This document shows, in pieces, positions 43,601 to 51,924 of a stretch of DNA of 64,000 nucleotides. Origin of the DNA: Zoogloea sp. (GTDB lineage: Bacteria > Pseudomonadota > Gammaproteobacteria > Burkholderiales > Rhodocyclaceae); NCBI RefSeq assembly GCF_017302315.1, contig NZ_JAFLDT010000007.1:1-64000 (forward strand), given 5' to 3'. The notes below the pieces were generated by a model. It saw only the letters and a program-made list of their open reading frames with translations, ran no database searches and had not been told where the DNA came from. A program made the position numbers and the translations under genes. Within the stretch, counting starts at the first letter, position 1; each line of letters starts with the position of its first letter.

Positions 43601-44929
43601 ATGCATTCCCTTGAAGACCTGCGCGCCGGGCGCCTGAACGGTGCGCGGCAGCTCCGCCTGTGTGCCGGCCTGGGCGAGTTTCCCCGGGAGATTTTCGATC
43701 TTGCGGACACCCTGGAAGTGCTCGACCTTTCCGGCAATCAGCTGAGCACGCTGCCGGACGATCTGCCGCGTCTGCACCGGCTGCGCATCCTGTTCTGCTC
43801 GGGCAATCCCTTCCGGGTGCTGCCCGAGGTGCTGGGGCGCTGCCCGCAACTGGAGATGGTGGGCTTCAAGTCGTGCCAGATTGAACGGGTGCCCGCCGAG
43901 GCGCTGCCAACCCGCCTGCGCTGGCTGATCCTCACCGACAATCAGGTCGAGGTGCTGCCGGCTGCCATCGGGCGCTGTACCCGGCTGCAGAAACTGATGC
44001 TGGCCGGCAACCGCCTGCGCAGCCTGCCGCCCGAGCTGGCCGCGTGCACCCGGCTCGAACTGCTGCGCATCGCCGCCAATCAGCTCACCGGGTTGCCCGG
44101 CTGGCTGCTGCGCCTGCCCCGCCTGGCGTGGCTGGCCTATGCCGGCAATCCCTTCTGCACGGCGGCGGAGCAGGCCGCGCAGGGGGCAGATCGGGCCGAT
44201 CCGGTGCCCTGGCATGCCCTGGCCCTGCAGCAGGTGCTGGGGGAGGGCGCCTCCGGAGTGATCCATCGTGCCGCCTGGCAGGACGGTGCCTACTGCCGGG
44301 ATGTGGCGGTGAAGCTGTTCAAGGGCGCCGTGACCAGCGACGGCCTGCCCCTCAACGAGATGGCCGTGTGCCTGGGGGCCGGCGATCACCCCAACCTGAT
44401 CCCGGTGCTGGGCCGCATCGCGGGTCATCCGGCCGACGGGCATGGGCTGGTGATGGCCTTGATCGACGCGGGCTTCCGCAGCCTCGCCGGGCCGCCCAGC
44501 TTCGAGTCCTGCACCCGTGACGTGTATGCGCCGGATGCCCGGTTCGCGCCGGGCGTGGCCCTGCGCATTGCCCGGGGAATCGCCTCGGTGGCCTGCCATC
44601 TGCACGCCCGGGGCATCAACCATGGCGATCTCTACGCCCACAACATCCTGCATTGTGGAGAGGGGCAGGCCGTGCTCGGTGATTTTGGCGCCGCGTCCTT
44701 CCATCCACCCGGCGACCCGGGGGCGGCTGAGGCCTTGCAGCGTATCGAGGTGCGGGCCTTCGGATGCCTGCTGGAGGAGTTGGTGGAGCGCAGCACGGAC
44801 GGGCCGGAGGGCGGCCCGAGAGTGGCTTTGGCTCGCCTTCAGGCGCGCTGCATTGACCCCGACCCCCGAGCTCGCCCGCTGTTTGCGGAGCTCGAACAGG
44901 CTCTTGTCAGGCTTGGGGAGAGGGCGTGA
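43601..44929 (+). CDS. Leucine-rich-repeat protein with C-terminal Ser/Thr/Tyr-type kinase domain
   Basis: 442 aa. Residues ~30-185 contain about six leucine-rich repeats (LEVLDLSGNQLSTLP, LRWLILTDNQVEVLP, LQKLMLAGNRLRSLP). The kinase domain follows at ~200: glycine loop LGEGASGVIHRAAW, lysine in VAVKLFKG, catalytic loop HGDLYAHNIL (HGD in place of HRD) and DFG in LGDFGAAS. Activity is plausible because Lys, the catalytic Asp, Asn and DFG are all kept. There is no signal peptide or membrane helix. Its stop overlaps the GTG of the next small gene. The biological role is unknown. Confidence 0.9.
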   Translation: MHSLEDLRAGRLNGARQLRLCAGLGEFPREIFDLADTLEVLDLSGNQLSTLPDDLPRLHRLRILFCSGNPFRVLPEVLGRCPQLEMVGFKSCQIERVPAEALPTRLRWLILTDNQVEVLPAAIGRCTRLQKLMLAGNRLRSLPPELAACTRLELLRIAANQLTGLPGWLLRLPRLAWLAYAGNPFCTAAEQAAQGADRADPVPWHALALQQVLGEGASGVIHRAAWQDGAYCRDVAVKLFKGAVTSDGLPLNEMAVCLGAGDHPNLIPVLGRIAGHPADGHGLVMALIDAGFRSLAGPPSFESCTRDVYAPDARFAPGVALRIARGIASVACHLHARGINHGDLYAHNILHCGEGQAVLGDFGAASFHPPGDPGAAEALQRIEVRAFGCLLEELVERSTDGPEGGPRVALARLQARCIDPDPRARPLFAELEQALVRLGERA

Positions 44930-45168
44930 AAGCAGCCTTCCTGCAGTGGATCCGTCAGCGCATCCAGGGTCGCAAGGTGCTTACGGAGATCGAGCGCGCC
45001 CGTATGCTCATCGCCGCCATCGACCGGGGCGGCATTCCGCTCAATCCTGCCCGGGTGAACGCCATCGCCCGGGATCTGGGGCTGTAGGTGTCGAGGAAGG
45101 CGCCGGTGGAGGAAACGGTGGAGCGGATCCGGGGGTGTCTGTTGCGGCACCGGGAGTGGGATCAGTGA
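44926..45168 (+). pseudogene. Small conserved gene split by an in-frame amber codon
   Basis: GTG 44926 overlaps the kinase stop (GTGA). The frame reads 53 codons (MKAAFLQWIRQRIQGRK, then ARMLIAAIDRGGIPLNPARV), ending ARDLGL at TAG 45085-45087. It then continues in the same frame for 26 more sense codons (VSRKAPVEETVERIRGCL) to TGA 45166-45168. The combined 80-codon sequence looks like one small helical protein of a type I recall from related bacteria, in which a glutamate (GAG) would stand where TAG is. A single base change would explain this. It may be a pseudogene, or a functional 53-aa product. Confidence 0.65.
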
Positions 45169-45252
45169 GCGCCCATTTCTGACGTGGGGCGCGAGTGCGT
45201 CAGTGCTTCCTCCGGGCGCGAGCTCGTGCTGCCCCTGTCGGGGGGCTGATCA

Positions 45253-45669
45253 TCAGGGGGCTGTCGTTCCGCTCCGGGAGGCGTGCAGGGGCGCATCAAC
45301 GACCAGGATGTGATGGACCAGCTTGTCCTCGACCAGCACGCATAGTTCCTCACGGGACAACTGCCCGGCTTCAAAGCGGGCGACGCCCTCCGTCAGGGTG
45401 TCAAGGTAGCGCCGGTGCAGCCGGGCGTGCTCCGTCAGCTCGCCGCCGCCCTGCACGTTGAGTGCGTCCTCCTCGCGGGAAAAGTGATGAGCTGACAGTG
45501 TGGCAAAGTCGTGCACCAGGGGGCGGACCCGCGCGTTATCGGTGCAGCTCATGATCGCCCGGGCGGTCCGGGTGGCCATGACGATCAGCTGGCAGCGCGG
45601 TGCGTCGAGTGTCCTGTCGCCGATGGTGAGATCCTTGATGCGGGAGAGCAATTGGTTTTTGACGGGCAT
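45253..45669 (-). CDS. Hemerythrin-like domain protein
   Basis: 138 aa from ATG 45669; the frame is open further upstream but that part does not resemble the family. Iron-ligand candidates are spread as in hemerythrins: His in VHDFATLSAHHFSREEDAL with the following Glu, then HARLHRRYLD and LVHHILVVDAPL with the terminal Asp. Such proteins hold a di-iron site that binds O2 or senses oxygen or NO. It lies between the LRR-kinase cluster and a two-component system, on the same strand as the latter and ~100 nt downstream, so joint transcription is possible. Confidence 0.8.
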   Translation of the reverse strand: MPVKNQLLSRIKDLTIGDRTLDAPRCQLIVMATRTARAIMSCTDNARVRPLVHDFATLSAHHFSREEDALNVQGGGELTEHARLHRRYLDTLTEGVARFEAGQLSREELCVLVEDKLVHHILVVDAPLHASRSGTTAP

Positions 45670-45767
45670 TCTGCAATTCCGCTCGCCGGAGCACGGTGTC
45701 GAGAGCTGTCCGTGAGCGTAGCGGGCAAGGAGGCCGAAACCTGTCAAATCCTTGCAGGGGGCCTGCC

Positions 45768-46457
45768 TCAGTCGATCTCGAGCGATATCAATAGCTGATA
45801 GCCTCTGCCCCGCAGCGCACGGATGAGGGGCGCCGCCGGATCGGGATGGAGTGGCGCAAGTTTGCGCCGCAGGCGACTGATCACGACTTCCAGGTAGTTC
45901 TTCTCATGCTCTATGGTCTGATCGCCGCAGACTTGCAGCAACTGCTCCGAACTGGCCGTACTGTCGGGGCCGGTCGCCATGGTGCGGATCACCGCGCATT
46001 CCAGTAGCGAAAGAGGCGCGCTTGCGCCCGCCGGGCTGGTCAGCACGCCAGTGAGTGGGTCCAGGTGCCAGGCAGGCCTGGCGGCGGGCGCGAGGCGACG
46101 TTGGAGGCTGCGCAGGACGGCGATCAGTTCCTCGCCTGATACGGGCTTGGTCAGATAGACATCGGCGCCGGCCTCATAGCCGATAATCCGGTCAGTGGAT
46201 TGCTTGCGGCCCGTGAGCATGACGATGCCGATGCGCGGATAGGTGCGACGGAGCCTGGCGGCGATGCTCAGCCCGTCTTCCCCTGGCAGATTGAGGTCGA
46301 GCACGGCGATGTCGGGCGGGCCGCCGTGTTCCATCAGCCAGTCGTCCACGGCCAGACCACAATTCACGCCCTCTGCGCGGTAGGCATTGAGGCGCAGAAA
46401 ATGCAGCAGCTCCTCGCGCAGGATGCCGTGGTCCTCGACGATGAGGATGTCTTCCAT
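45768..46457 (-). CDS. Response regulator with winged-helix output
   Basis: 229 aa. The receiver has Glu8-Asp9 in IVEDHG, phosphoacceptor in AVLDLNLPGEDG and the lysine in VYLTKPVSG. The C-terminal domain is OmpR-like: LLECAVIRTMA, EKNYLEVVISRLRRKL and IRALRGRGYQL. Its ATG overlaps the stop of the kinase gene (TGATG at 46455-46459). Target genes are unknown; the adjacent hemerythrin gene is one candidate. Confidence 0.9.
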   Translation of the reverse strand: MEDILIVEDHGILREELLHFLRLNAYRAEGVNCGLAVDDWLMEHGGPPDIAVLDLNLPGEDGLSIAARLRRTYPRIGIVMLTGRKQSTDRIIGYEAGADVYLTKPVSGEELIAVLRSLQRRLAPAARPAWHLDPLTGVLTSPAGASAPLSLLECAVIRTMATGPDSTASSEQLLQVCGDQTIEHEKNYLEVVISRLRRKLAPLHPDPAAPLIRALRGRGYQLLISLEID

Positions 46458-47866
46458 CAGGCCGTCCTGCCTTCCGGCCCTGCCGCCGGAAGGCTCAGTT
46501 CGAATTCCATTGCGGTCTCGTGGTCGATGTCGAAACGGATGTCGCCGCCCTGAAGGTGGGCCAGGGAGCGCACCAGGTGCAGCCCGAGCCCGGTTCCCGT
46601 GAATTCATGGGCTTCCGGGCCACGGTAGTAGCGCTCGAAAACGCGTGCCGGATCCGGCAGGGCAGACGGACTCACCTGGTTGCGGATGCGGATCACCGTG
46701 TAGCCGTGGCCCGCCTCATCGGGCCTCATGGTGACGCGCAGCCCGACCCTGCTGTCGGCAGGGGAGTATTTGAGCGCATTGTCGATGAGGTTCTCGAGCA
46801 TGATGTCCAGCAACTGCCGGTCGGCCCGGACGGAGGCATCGGCCGGCACGGAGAGATCCAGACGTCCGTGGCCATCCGGCGTGTGGCATGCCAGATCGGC
46901 GAATACCGCGGTCAAGGGGCATGCCGCGAGGAGGACAGGTTGTTCCCGGCGCTCAAGGCGATCAAGCTGGAGGCAACGATCGATGATCTTGCTCATGGCA
47001 TCGCTGGCTTTGCGCATGGAGTCCAGTCTTTGCAGGATGTCGGCGGGTGCATCGGCGAGCTGGAGGCGCAGGGAGCTGCCCGAGATCTTCACGATCCCCA
47101 GGGCGGCGCGCAGCTCATGGGTGAGCATGTCCAGAAATTGGTCCTGCAGTTTGAGGCGCGCCCGTTCTCGTGCTTCGCTCGCCTGCAGGGACAGGTCGTC
47201 CGCTTCTTTCATCAGCAGCACAAAGGCCAGGGTGCCCACTTGCAGAAAGCTGAACTGGACCGCGAAGGTGAGAGACTGGATAAGCGTCGGATCCAGCAGG
47301 CCGGCGCCAGTGGTTGCGGAGTGCACCACCCTCATCAACATGATCGGAACGAAAAGGAGAAAGAGCAGGCCTGTGAGTCGCTGCAGGCGCGACGCCCCCT
47401 TGCTGGCCAGAAGGGCGACGCCGCCTGTGGCATAGATGCTTGCCACTGTCGAGCCGGACACGGCCACGAGCTCGCCGGGGGAACGCGCAAAGAGCCACAG
47501 CAGGAGTACTCCGCTTACGACCTCTGCGGCCAGGACGAGGTTGAGAACCGAGCGGATCCGCCAGGGGATGATCAGCAACCCTGCTTCGAGCGCAAAGCCC
47601 GTCATGATCAGCGGGTTTCCCACATGGGCCGAGAGAACGAGCGGGATCTCTCCCCGAAGGTTGATCAGGGTCCAGCCCGCTGCCTGGAGGAGCTTGCTGA
47701 GGACAAACAAGCGGACCGGATTCCGGCTCACCGCATTTTTTCCGTAGGCGAGGGCCATCGTCATCGCAATCAGGTTGCCGATGACGAGCAGATGCAGAAC
47801 GGTGGAAAGCTGCAGAACGGGCACGATGGAAGGCCAGGTCGGGGCGCTGTCGGGAAAACGCGCCAT
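46457..47866 (-). CDS. Membrane sensor histidine kinase with multi-helix N-terminus
   Basis: 469 aa. About seven hydrophobic helices span residues ~15-215, giving a membrane sensor without an obvious periplasmic domain. The dimerisation box is FLDMLTHELRAALGIVKIS, a variant of HELRTPL. The N box is ENLIDNALKYSP. The G1 region (IRIRNQVSPSALPDPARVF) lacks the usual DxGxG and has an Asn instead, and the G2 box is GTGLGLHLVRSLA. Coupled by 1-nt overlap to the response regulator. The signal is unknown. Confidence 0.88.
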   Translation of the reverse strand: MARFPDSAPTWPSIVPVLQLSTVLHLLVIGNLIAMTMALAYGKNAVSRNPVRLFVLSKLLQAAGWTLINLRGEIPLVLSAHVGNPLIMTGFALEAGLLIIPWRIRSVLNLVLAAEVVSGVLLLWLFARSPGELVAVSGSTVASIYATGGVALLASKGASRLQRLTGLLFLLFVPIMLMRVVHSATTGAGLLDPTLIQSLTFAVQFSFLQVGTLAFVLLMKEADDLSLQASEARERARLKLQDQFLDMLTHELRAALGIVKISGSSLRLQLADAPADILQRLDSMRKASDAMSKIIDRCLQLDRLERREQPVLLAACPLTAVFADLACHTPDGHGRLDLSVPADASVRADRQLLDIMLENLIDNALKYSPADSRVGLRVTMRPDEAGHGYTVIRIRNQVSPSALPDPARVFERYYRGPEAHEFTGTGLGLHLVRSLAHLQGGDIRFDIDHETAMEFELSLPAAGPEGRTA

Positions 47867-47969
47867 TCGGCGAGTTTATGACGAAATGCCCGGCACCGGG
47901 ACCCTGCTCACGGCCCGGGACCCTCGCCGTTTGACCCCCCGCTCGCTGGCCCTTTTCCCGAATCCGCAA

Positions 47970-48009
47970 AAGCAAAAAGGCCAACCCTTTCGGATTGGCC
48001 TTTTTGCTT
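47970..48009 (-). terminator. Intrinsic terminator downstream of tRNA-Met
   Basis: AAGCAAAAAGGCCAA (47970-47984) pairs perfectly with 47995-48009 over 15 bp around a 10-nt loop; A/T-rich flanks give a T-tract in either direction. It lies 8 nt beyond the tRNA 3' end. Confidence 0.88.
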
Positions 48010-48017
48010 GAATCGGG

Positions 48018-48094
48018 TGGTGGTGATGGGCGGAGTCGAACCGCCGACCTATGGGTTATGAATCCATCGCTCTAACCATCTGAGCTACATCACC
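48018..48094 (-). tRNA. tRNA-Met (CAT anticodon)
   Basis: 77 nt including an encoded CCA. The 5' GGTGATG acceptor arm pairs with CATCACC before A-CCA. The D arm is GCTCAGATGGTTAGAGC, the anticodon loop is TTCATAA, and the T arm GGCGGTTCGACTCCGCC. The sequence looks like elongator tRNA-Met; a CAT anticodon can also belong to lysidine-modified tRNA-Ile2. An intrinsic terminator follows directly. Confidence 0.95.
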
Positions 48095-48143
48095 AACCGA
48101 AGCCCGCTATAATAGGGGTTTGATTGTTGTCGGTCAACACGTG

Positions 48144-49478
48144 ATGAAAAAGCTCTATATCCGTACCTTCGGTTGCCAGATGAACGAGTACGACTCGGAC
48201 AAGATGGCGGATGTGCTCGGGGCGGCCGATGGGCTGGAGAAGACGGATAACCCGGAAGAGGCTGATGTGATCCTCTTCAATACGTGTTCCGTGCGTGAGA
48301 AGGCCCAGGAAAAGGTGTTCCACGACCTCGGGCGGGTCAAGCACCTCAAGCAGAAGAACCCCAACCTGATCATCGGTGTGGGCGGCTGCGTGGCCAGCCA
48401 GGAGGGCGAGGCCATTGTGGCGCGGGCGCCCTATGTGGACCTGGTGTTCGGGCCGCAGACCCTGCATCGCCTGCCCAAGCTGATCGCCGAGCGCAAGGCG
48501 TCGGGGCGTTCCCAGGTGGACATCTCCTTCCCCGAGATCGAGAAGTTCGACAACCTGCCGCCGGCCCGGGTGGAAGGGGCGAGCGCCTTCGTGTCGATCA
48601 TGGAGGGCTGTTCCAAGTACTGTACCTTCTGCATCGTGCCCTACACCCGGGGGGACGAGATCTACCGCCCCCTGGCCGACGTGCTGGCCGAAGTGGCCGG
48701 GCTGGCGGCCCAGGGCGTGAAGGAAGTGACCCTGCTCGGCCAGAACGTGAACGCCTGGCGTGCGCCTGTGGATGGCGACGGCGGCGAGATGGCCGACTTT
48801 GCCTTCCTGCTCGAGTGCGTGCACGAAATCCCCGGGATCGAGCGCCTGCGCTACACCACTTCGCATCCGCGGGAAATGACCCAGCGCGTGGTGGACGCCT
48901 ATGCCAGGCTGCCCAAGCTGGTGTCGCACCTGCATCTGCCGGTGCAGGCGGGGTCCGACCGGGTGTTGGCGGCCATGAAGCGGGGCTACACGGTCCTCGA
49001 GTACAAGTCCCTGGTGCGCAAGCTGCGTGCGGCGCGGCCCGACATCTCCCTGTCGTCGGATTTCATCATCGGCTTCCCCGGCGAGACCGAGGCCGATTTC
49101 GAGGCCACCATGAAGCTGATCGACGATCTGGGCTTCGACACGTCCTTCAGCTTTGTGTACAGCTCACGTCCCGGCACGCCGGCAGCCGATCTGGCCGACG
49201 ACACGCCCCAGGACGTCAAGCTGGCGCGGCTGGCCCGGCTGCAGAAACGTATCGAGGAGCATGCCGCGACGATCAGTGCAGGTATGGTCGGGTCGGTGCA
49301 GCGCATTCTCGTCGAGGGGCCGTCGAAGAAAGACCCCAATGAGCTGGCTGGCCGGACGGACAACAATCGGGTGGTCAATTTCGCCGGCAACCCGCGCCTC
49401 GTGGGGCACTTTGTGGATGTGAGCATCGTGTCGGCGCTGCCCCATTCCCTGCGTGGCGAGATCGTGACGCGGGATTGA
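48144..49478 (+). CDS. miaB: tRNA-2-methylthio-N6-dimethylallyladenosine synthase MiaB
   Basis: 444 aa from ATG 48144 ([18 protein letters not shown]); upstream codons are not family-like. MiaB adds a methylthio group to i6A37 in tRNAs. The N-terminal UPF0004 cluster uses Cys11, Cys48 and Cys82; the radical SAM cluster uses Cys156, Cys160 and Cys163 in [14 protein letters not shown] domain forms the last ~65 residues. It starts 50 nt from the divergent tRNA-Met gene and heads the miaB-phoH-ybeY-corC-lnt block. Confidence 0.97.
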   Translation: MKKLYIRTFGCQMNEYDSDKMADVLGAADGLEKTDNPEEADVILFNTCSVREKAQEKVFHDLGRVKHLKQKNPNLIIGVGGCVASQEGEAIVARAPYVDLVFGPQTLHRLPKLIAERKASGRSQVDISFPEIEKFDNLPPARVEGASAFVSIMEGCSKYCTFCIVPYTRGDEIYRPLADVLAEVAGLAAQGVKEVTLLGQNVNAWRAPVDGDGGEMADFAFLLECVHEIPGIERLRYTTSHPREMTQRVVDAYARLPKLVSHLHLPVQAGSDRVLAAMKRGYTVLEYKSLVRKLRAARPDISLSSDFIIGFPGETEADFEATMKLIDDLGFDTSFSFVYSSRPGTPAADLADDTPQDVKLARLARLQKRIEEHAATISAGMVGSVQRILVEGPSKKDPNELAGRTDNNRVVNFAGNPRLVGHFVDVSIVSALPHSLRGEIVTRD

Positions 49479-49524
49479 CGATTTTGATGGTTTTCACTTC
49501 CCCGGCGGGCTTCAGTCTGGCAGC

Positions 49525-50514
49525 ATGCGGCCAATGAAGCCCACGGAAATTGTCCTGCATCCCCTCGACAACGTCCGCCTCGCCAATCTGTGCGGGGCGC
49601 TCGACGAGAACATCCGCCAGATCGAGACGGCCTTCGACGTCACCATCGCCCGCCGCAGCGAGCGTTTCACCCTGCAGGGCACCTCGGCCCAGACCCACCA
49701 TGCGGCGCGGGCCCTGCGCCACTTCTACGAGAAATCCGACGCGCCCCTGTCGGTGGATGATATCCAGCTAGGGCTGATCGAGGTGGTCAAGCTGGGCGAA
49801 GGCACCGGCCCGGCGCCGGTGCTGATGACCCGCAAGAGCGAGCTGCACGGGCGCACGCCGCGCCAGGTGGACTACCTGCGCCAGATTCAGGAGCACGACA
49901 TCACCTTCGGCATCGGCCCGGCCGGCACCGGCAAGACCTACCTCGCGGTGGCCAGCGCTGTCGACGCCTTCGAGCGCGAACACGTGGAGCGCATCGTACT
50001 CACCCGTCCGGCGGTGGAGGCCGGCGAGCGCCTGGGCTTCTTGCCCGGCGATCTGGCCCAGAAGGTGGACCCTTACCTGCGTCCGCTCTACGACGCCCTC
50101 TATGACCTGATGGGTTTCGAGCGGGTGGCCAAGCTGTTCGAGCGCGGCTGCATCGAGATTGCGCCCCTGGCCTTCATGCGTGGCCGCACCCTGTCGCGGG
50201 CCTTCATCATCCTCGACGAGGCCCAGAACACCTCGCCGGAGCAGATGAAGATGTTCCTGACCCGCATCGGCATCGGTTCCCGGGCCGTGATCACCGGTGA
50301 CCTGACCCAGGTGGACCTGCCCCGCGGGCAGAAGAGCGGTCTGGCCGAGGCCGTGCAGGTGCTGGCTGACGTGCGTGGCGTGGCTTTCACCCGCTTCCTC
50401 AAGGAGGACGTGGTGCGTCACCCCCTGGTGGCGCGCATCGTCGATGCCTACGAGAAACACGGGCTGCGCACCGCCGCCCCGCCTGCCCAGCAACAACAAG
50501 TCCAGCAACAATGA
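49525..50514 (+). CDS. ybeZ: PhoH-like ATPase YbeZ
   Basis: 329 aa. P-loop GPAGTGKTY at ~131-139, [19 protein letters not shown] and the Walker B region [19 protein letters not shown] are all typical of PhoH. The N-terminal ~100 residues contain a KH-like segment. YbeZ associates with the rRNA endonuclease YbeY, and their genes are coupled here by an ATGA overlap (50511-50514). An ATG one turn later ([10 protein letters not shown]) is an equally possible start. The C-terminus ends in a Gln-rich tail. Confidence 0.95.
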   Translation: MRPMKPTEIVLHPLDNVRLANLCGALDENIRQIETAFDVTIARRSERFTLQGTSAQTHHAARALRHFYEKSDAPLSVDDIQLGLIEVVKLGEGTGPAPVLMTRKSELHGRTPRQVDYLRQIQEHDITFGIGPAGTGKTYLAVASAVDAFEREHVERIVLTRPAVEAGERLGFLPGDLAQKVDPYLRPLYDALYDLMGFERVAKLFERGCIEIAPLAFMRGRTLSRAFIILDEAQNTSPEQMKMFLTRIGIGSRAVITGDLTQVDLPRGQKSGLAEAVQVLADVRGVAFTRFLKEDVVRHPLVARIVDAYEKHGLRTAAPPAQQQQVQQQ

Positions 50515-50993
50515 GCGACATCAAGCTGCCCCGCCGCCTCGACCTGTCCGTGCAATACGCCTGTAACCGCGACGGCGTACCCTCACGGGTCGAATTTCGC
50601 CGCTGGTTGCGGGCTGCCGAGCCCGGCGCGGCGCGCATCACTGTACGCATTGTCGATGAGGATGAGGGGCGTGAGCTGAACCGGGACTACCGGGGCAAGG
50701 ATTACGCCACCAATGTGCTGACCTTCGCCTATGGTGAAGGGGAAGACATGCCCCTGCCTGAAGGCCTGCCCCTGATGGGTGATCTGGTGCTGTGCCGGCA
50801 GGTGGTGGAGCGGGAGGCGGCGGAGCAGGGCAAGCCCCTGGACGCGCATTACGCCCACTTATCCGTGCATGGTATGCTGCATCTGCAAGGTTTTGATCAC
50901 CTGGAAGACACCGAGGCGGAAGACATGGAAGCCCGGGAACGCCAGATTCTGGCCGCCCTGGGCTATGCCGACCCGTATGCGGGAGAACGCTGA
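50511..50993 (+). CDS. ybeY: Endoribonuclease YbeY
   Basis: 160 aa. The zinc motif is [15 protein letters not shown] (H-x3-H-x5-H type). The upstream [14 protein letters not shown] block and MGDLVLC strand match the family. YbeY acts in 16S rRNA 3' maturation and 70S ribosome quality control. Its start overlaps phoH/ybeZ. An 88-nt gap with a large hairpin separates it from corC. Confidence 0.96.
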   Translation: MSDIKLPRRLDLSVQYACNRDGVPSRVEFRRWLRAAEPGAARITVRIVDEDEGRELNRDYRGKDYATNVLTFAYGEGEDMPLPEGLPLMGDLVLCRQVVEREAAEQGKPLDAHYAHLSVHGMLHLQGFDHLEDTEAEDMEARERQILAALGYADPYAGER

Positions 50994-51012
50994 GCGGTGA
51001 GGTGAGCAATGC

Positions 51013-51059
51013 GCCATGGGCGATGGAGGGGGCCGGGACCGGTCTCCATCGCCCATGGC
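51013..51059 (+). repeat. Perfect 16-bp inverted repeat between ybeY and corC
   Basis: GCCATGGGCGATGGAG at 51013-51028 pairs completely with 51044-51059 around a 15-nt loop. A T-run (TTTTTT) follows about 15 nt later, not directly. It may be an attenuating or mRNA-processing hairpin, or a repeat element. Confidence 0.8.
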
Positions 51060-51081
51060 CCATTTCTCATCCACCTTTTTT

Positions 51082-51924
51082 ATGGAACCCTCCAGTAGTA
51101 AGCCGTCCTTGCTTGAACGGCTTTCCGCCCTCCTGACCCGGGAGCCGGAAGACCGGGAAGAATTGCTGCACCTCCTGCACTCCGCCCACGACCGCAACCT
51201 GTTTGACGCGGATGCGCTGGCGATCATCGAAGGTGCCTTGCAAGTCTCCGACATGCAGGTGCGGGATGTGATGGTCCCGCGGGCACAGATGGACGTTGTG
51301 TGCCTCGATGATTCCGTCGAGGACATTACCCGCTTTGCCATCGGTGCGGCCCACTCGCGCTTTCCGGTTGTCGGCGAGAACAAGGACGACGTGGCCGGCA
51401 TCCTCCTCGCCAAGGATCTCCTGCGGGTCTTTGCCGGCGAATCCTTCAATCTCCGCGACATGCTGCGCCCGGCCGTCTTCGTGCCGGAGTCCAAGCGCCT
51501 CAATGTGCTGCTGCGAGACTTCCGGGTCAGCCGCAATCACATGGCGATCGTGGTGGACGAGTACGGCGGCGTGGCCGGGCTGGTGACCATCGAAGACGTG
51601 CTGGAGCAGATCGTCGGCGACATCGAGGACGAATATGACTTTGACGAAACCGCCGACAACATCCGTCTCGATCAGGCCGGACGTTACCGGGTCAAGGCCG
51701 GCACCGAGATCGAAGACTTCAATGAGGCCTTCGCCACCACCTTCAGCGATGCCGAATACGACACCGTTGGCGGCCTGCTGATCCGCAAGCTCGGGCGCCT
51801 GCCCAAGCGCAACGAGATCGTCGAGCTCGAAGGCCTGCGCTTCCAGGTACTGCGGGCCGACAGCCGGCGCGTCCATTCCCTCCTCGTCGAACGCATGCCC
51901 GACCCCGAGGCGATCGGCGGCTGA
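51082..51924 (+). CDS. corC: CorC/HlyC-type CBS-domain transporter protein
   Basis: 280 aa from ATG 51082; the open frame starts at 51016 but crosses the inverted repeat and reads non-coding. An N-terminal helical stretch is followed by two CBS domains (VRDVMVPRAQMDVVCLDDSV and the block around VFVPESKRLNVLLRDFR) with DEYGGVAGLVTIEDVLEQIVG, and a C-terminal CorC_HlyC FAD-like domain (YDTVGGLLIRKLGRLPKRNE). CorC is linked to Mg2+/Co2+ efflux. The stop overlaps lnt by one base (TGATG). Confidence 0.95.
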   Translation: MEPSSSKPSLLERLSALLTREPEDREELLHLLHSAHDRNLFDADALAIIEGALQVSDMQVRDVMVPRAQMDVVCLDDSVEDITRFAIGAAHSRFPVVGENKDDVAGILLAKDLLRVFAGESFNLRDMLRPAVFVPESKRLNVLLRDFRVSRNHMAIVVDEYGGVAGLVTIEDVLEQIVGDIEDEYDFDETADNIRLDQAGRYRVKAGTEIEDFNEAFATTFSDAEYDTVGGLLIRKLGRLPKRNEIVELEGLRFQVLRADSRRVHSLLVERMPDPEAIGG

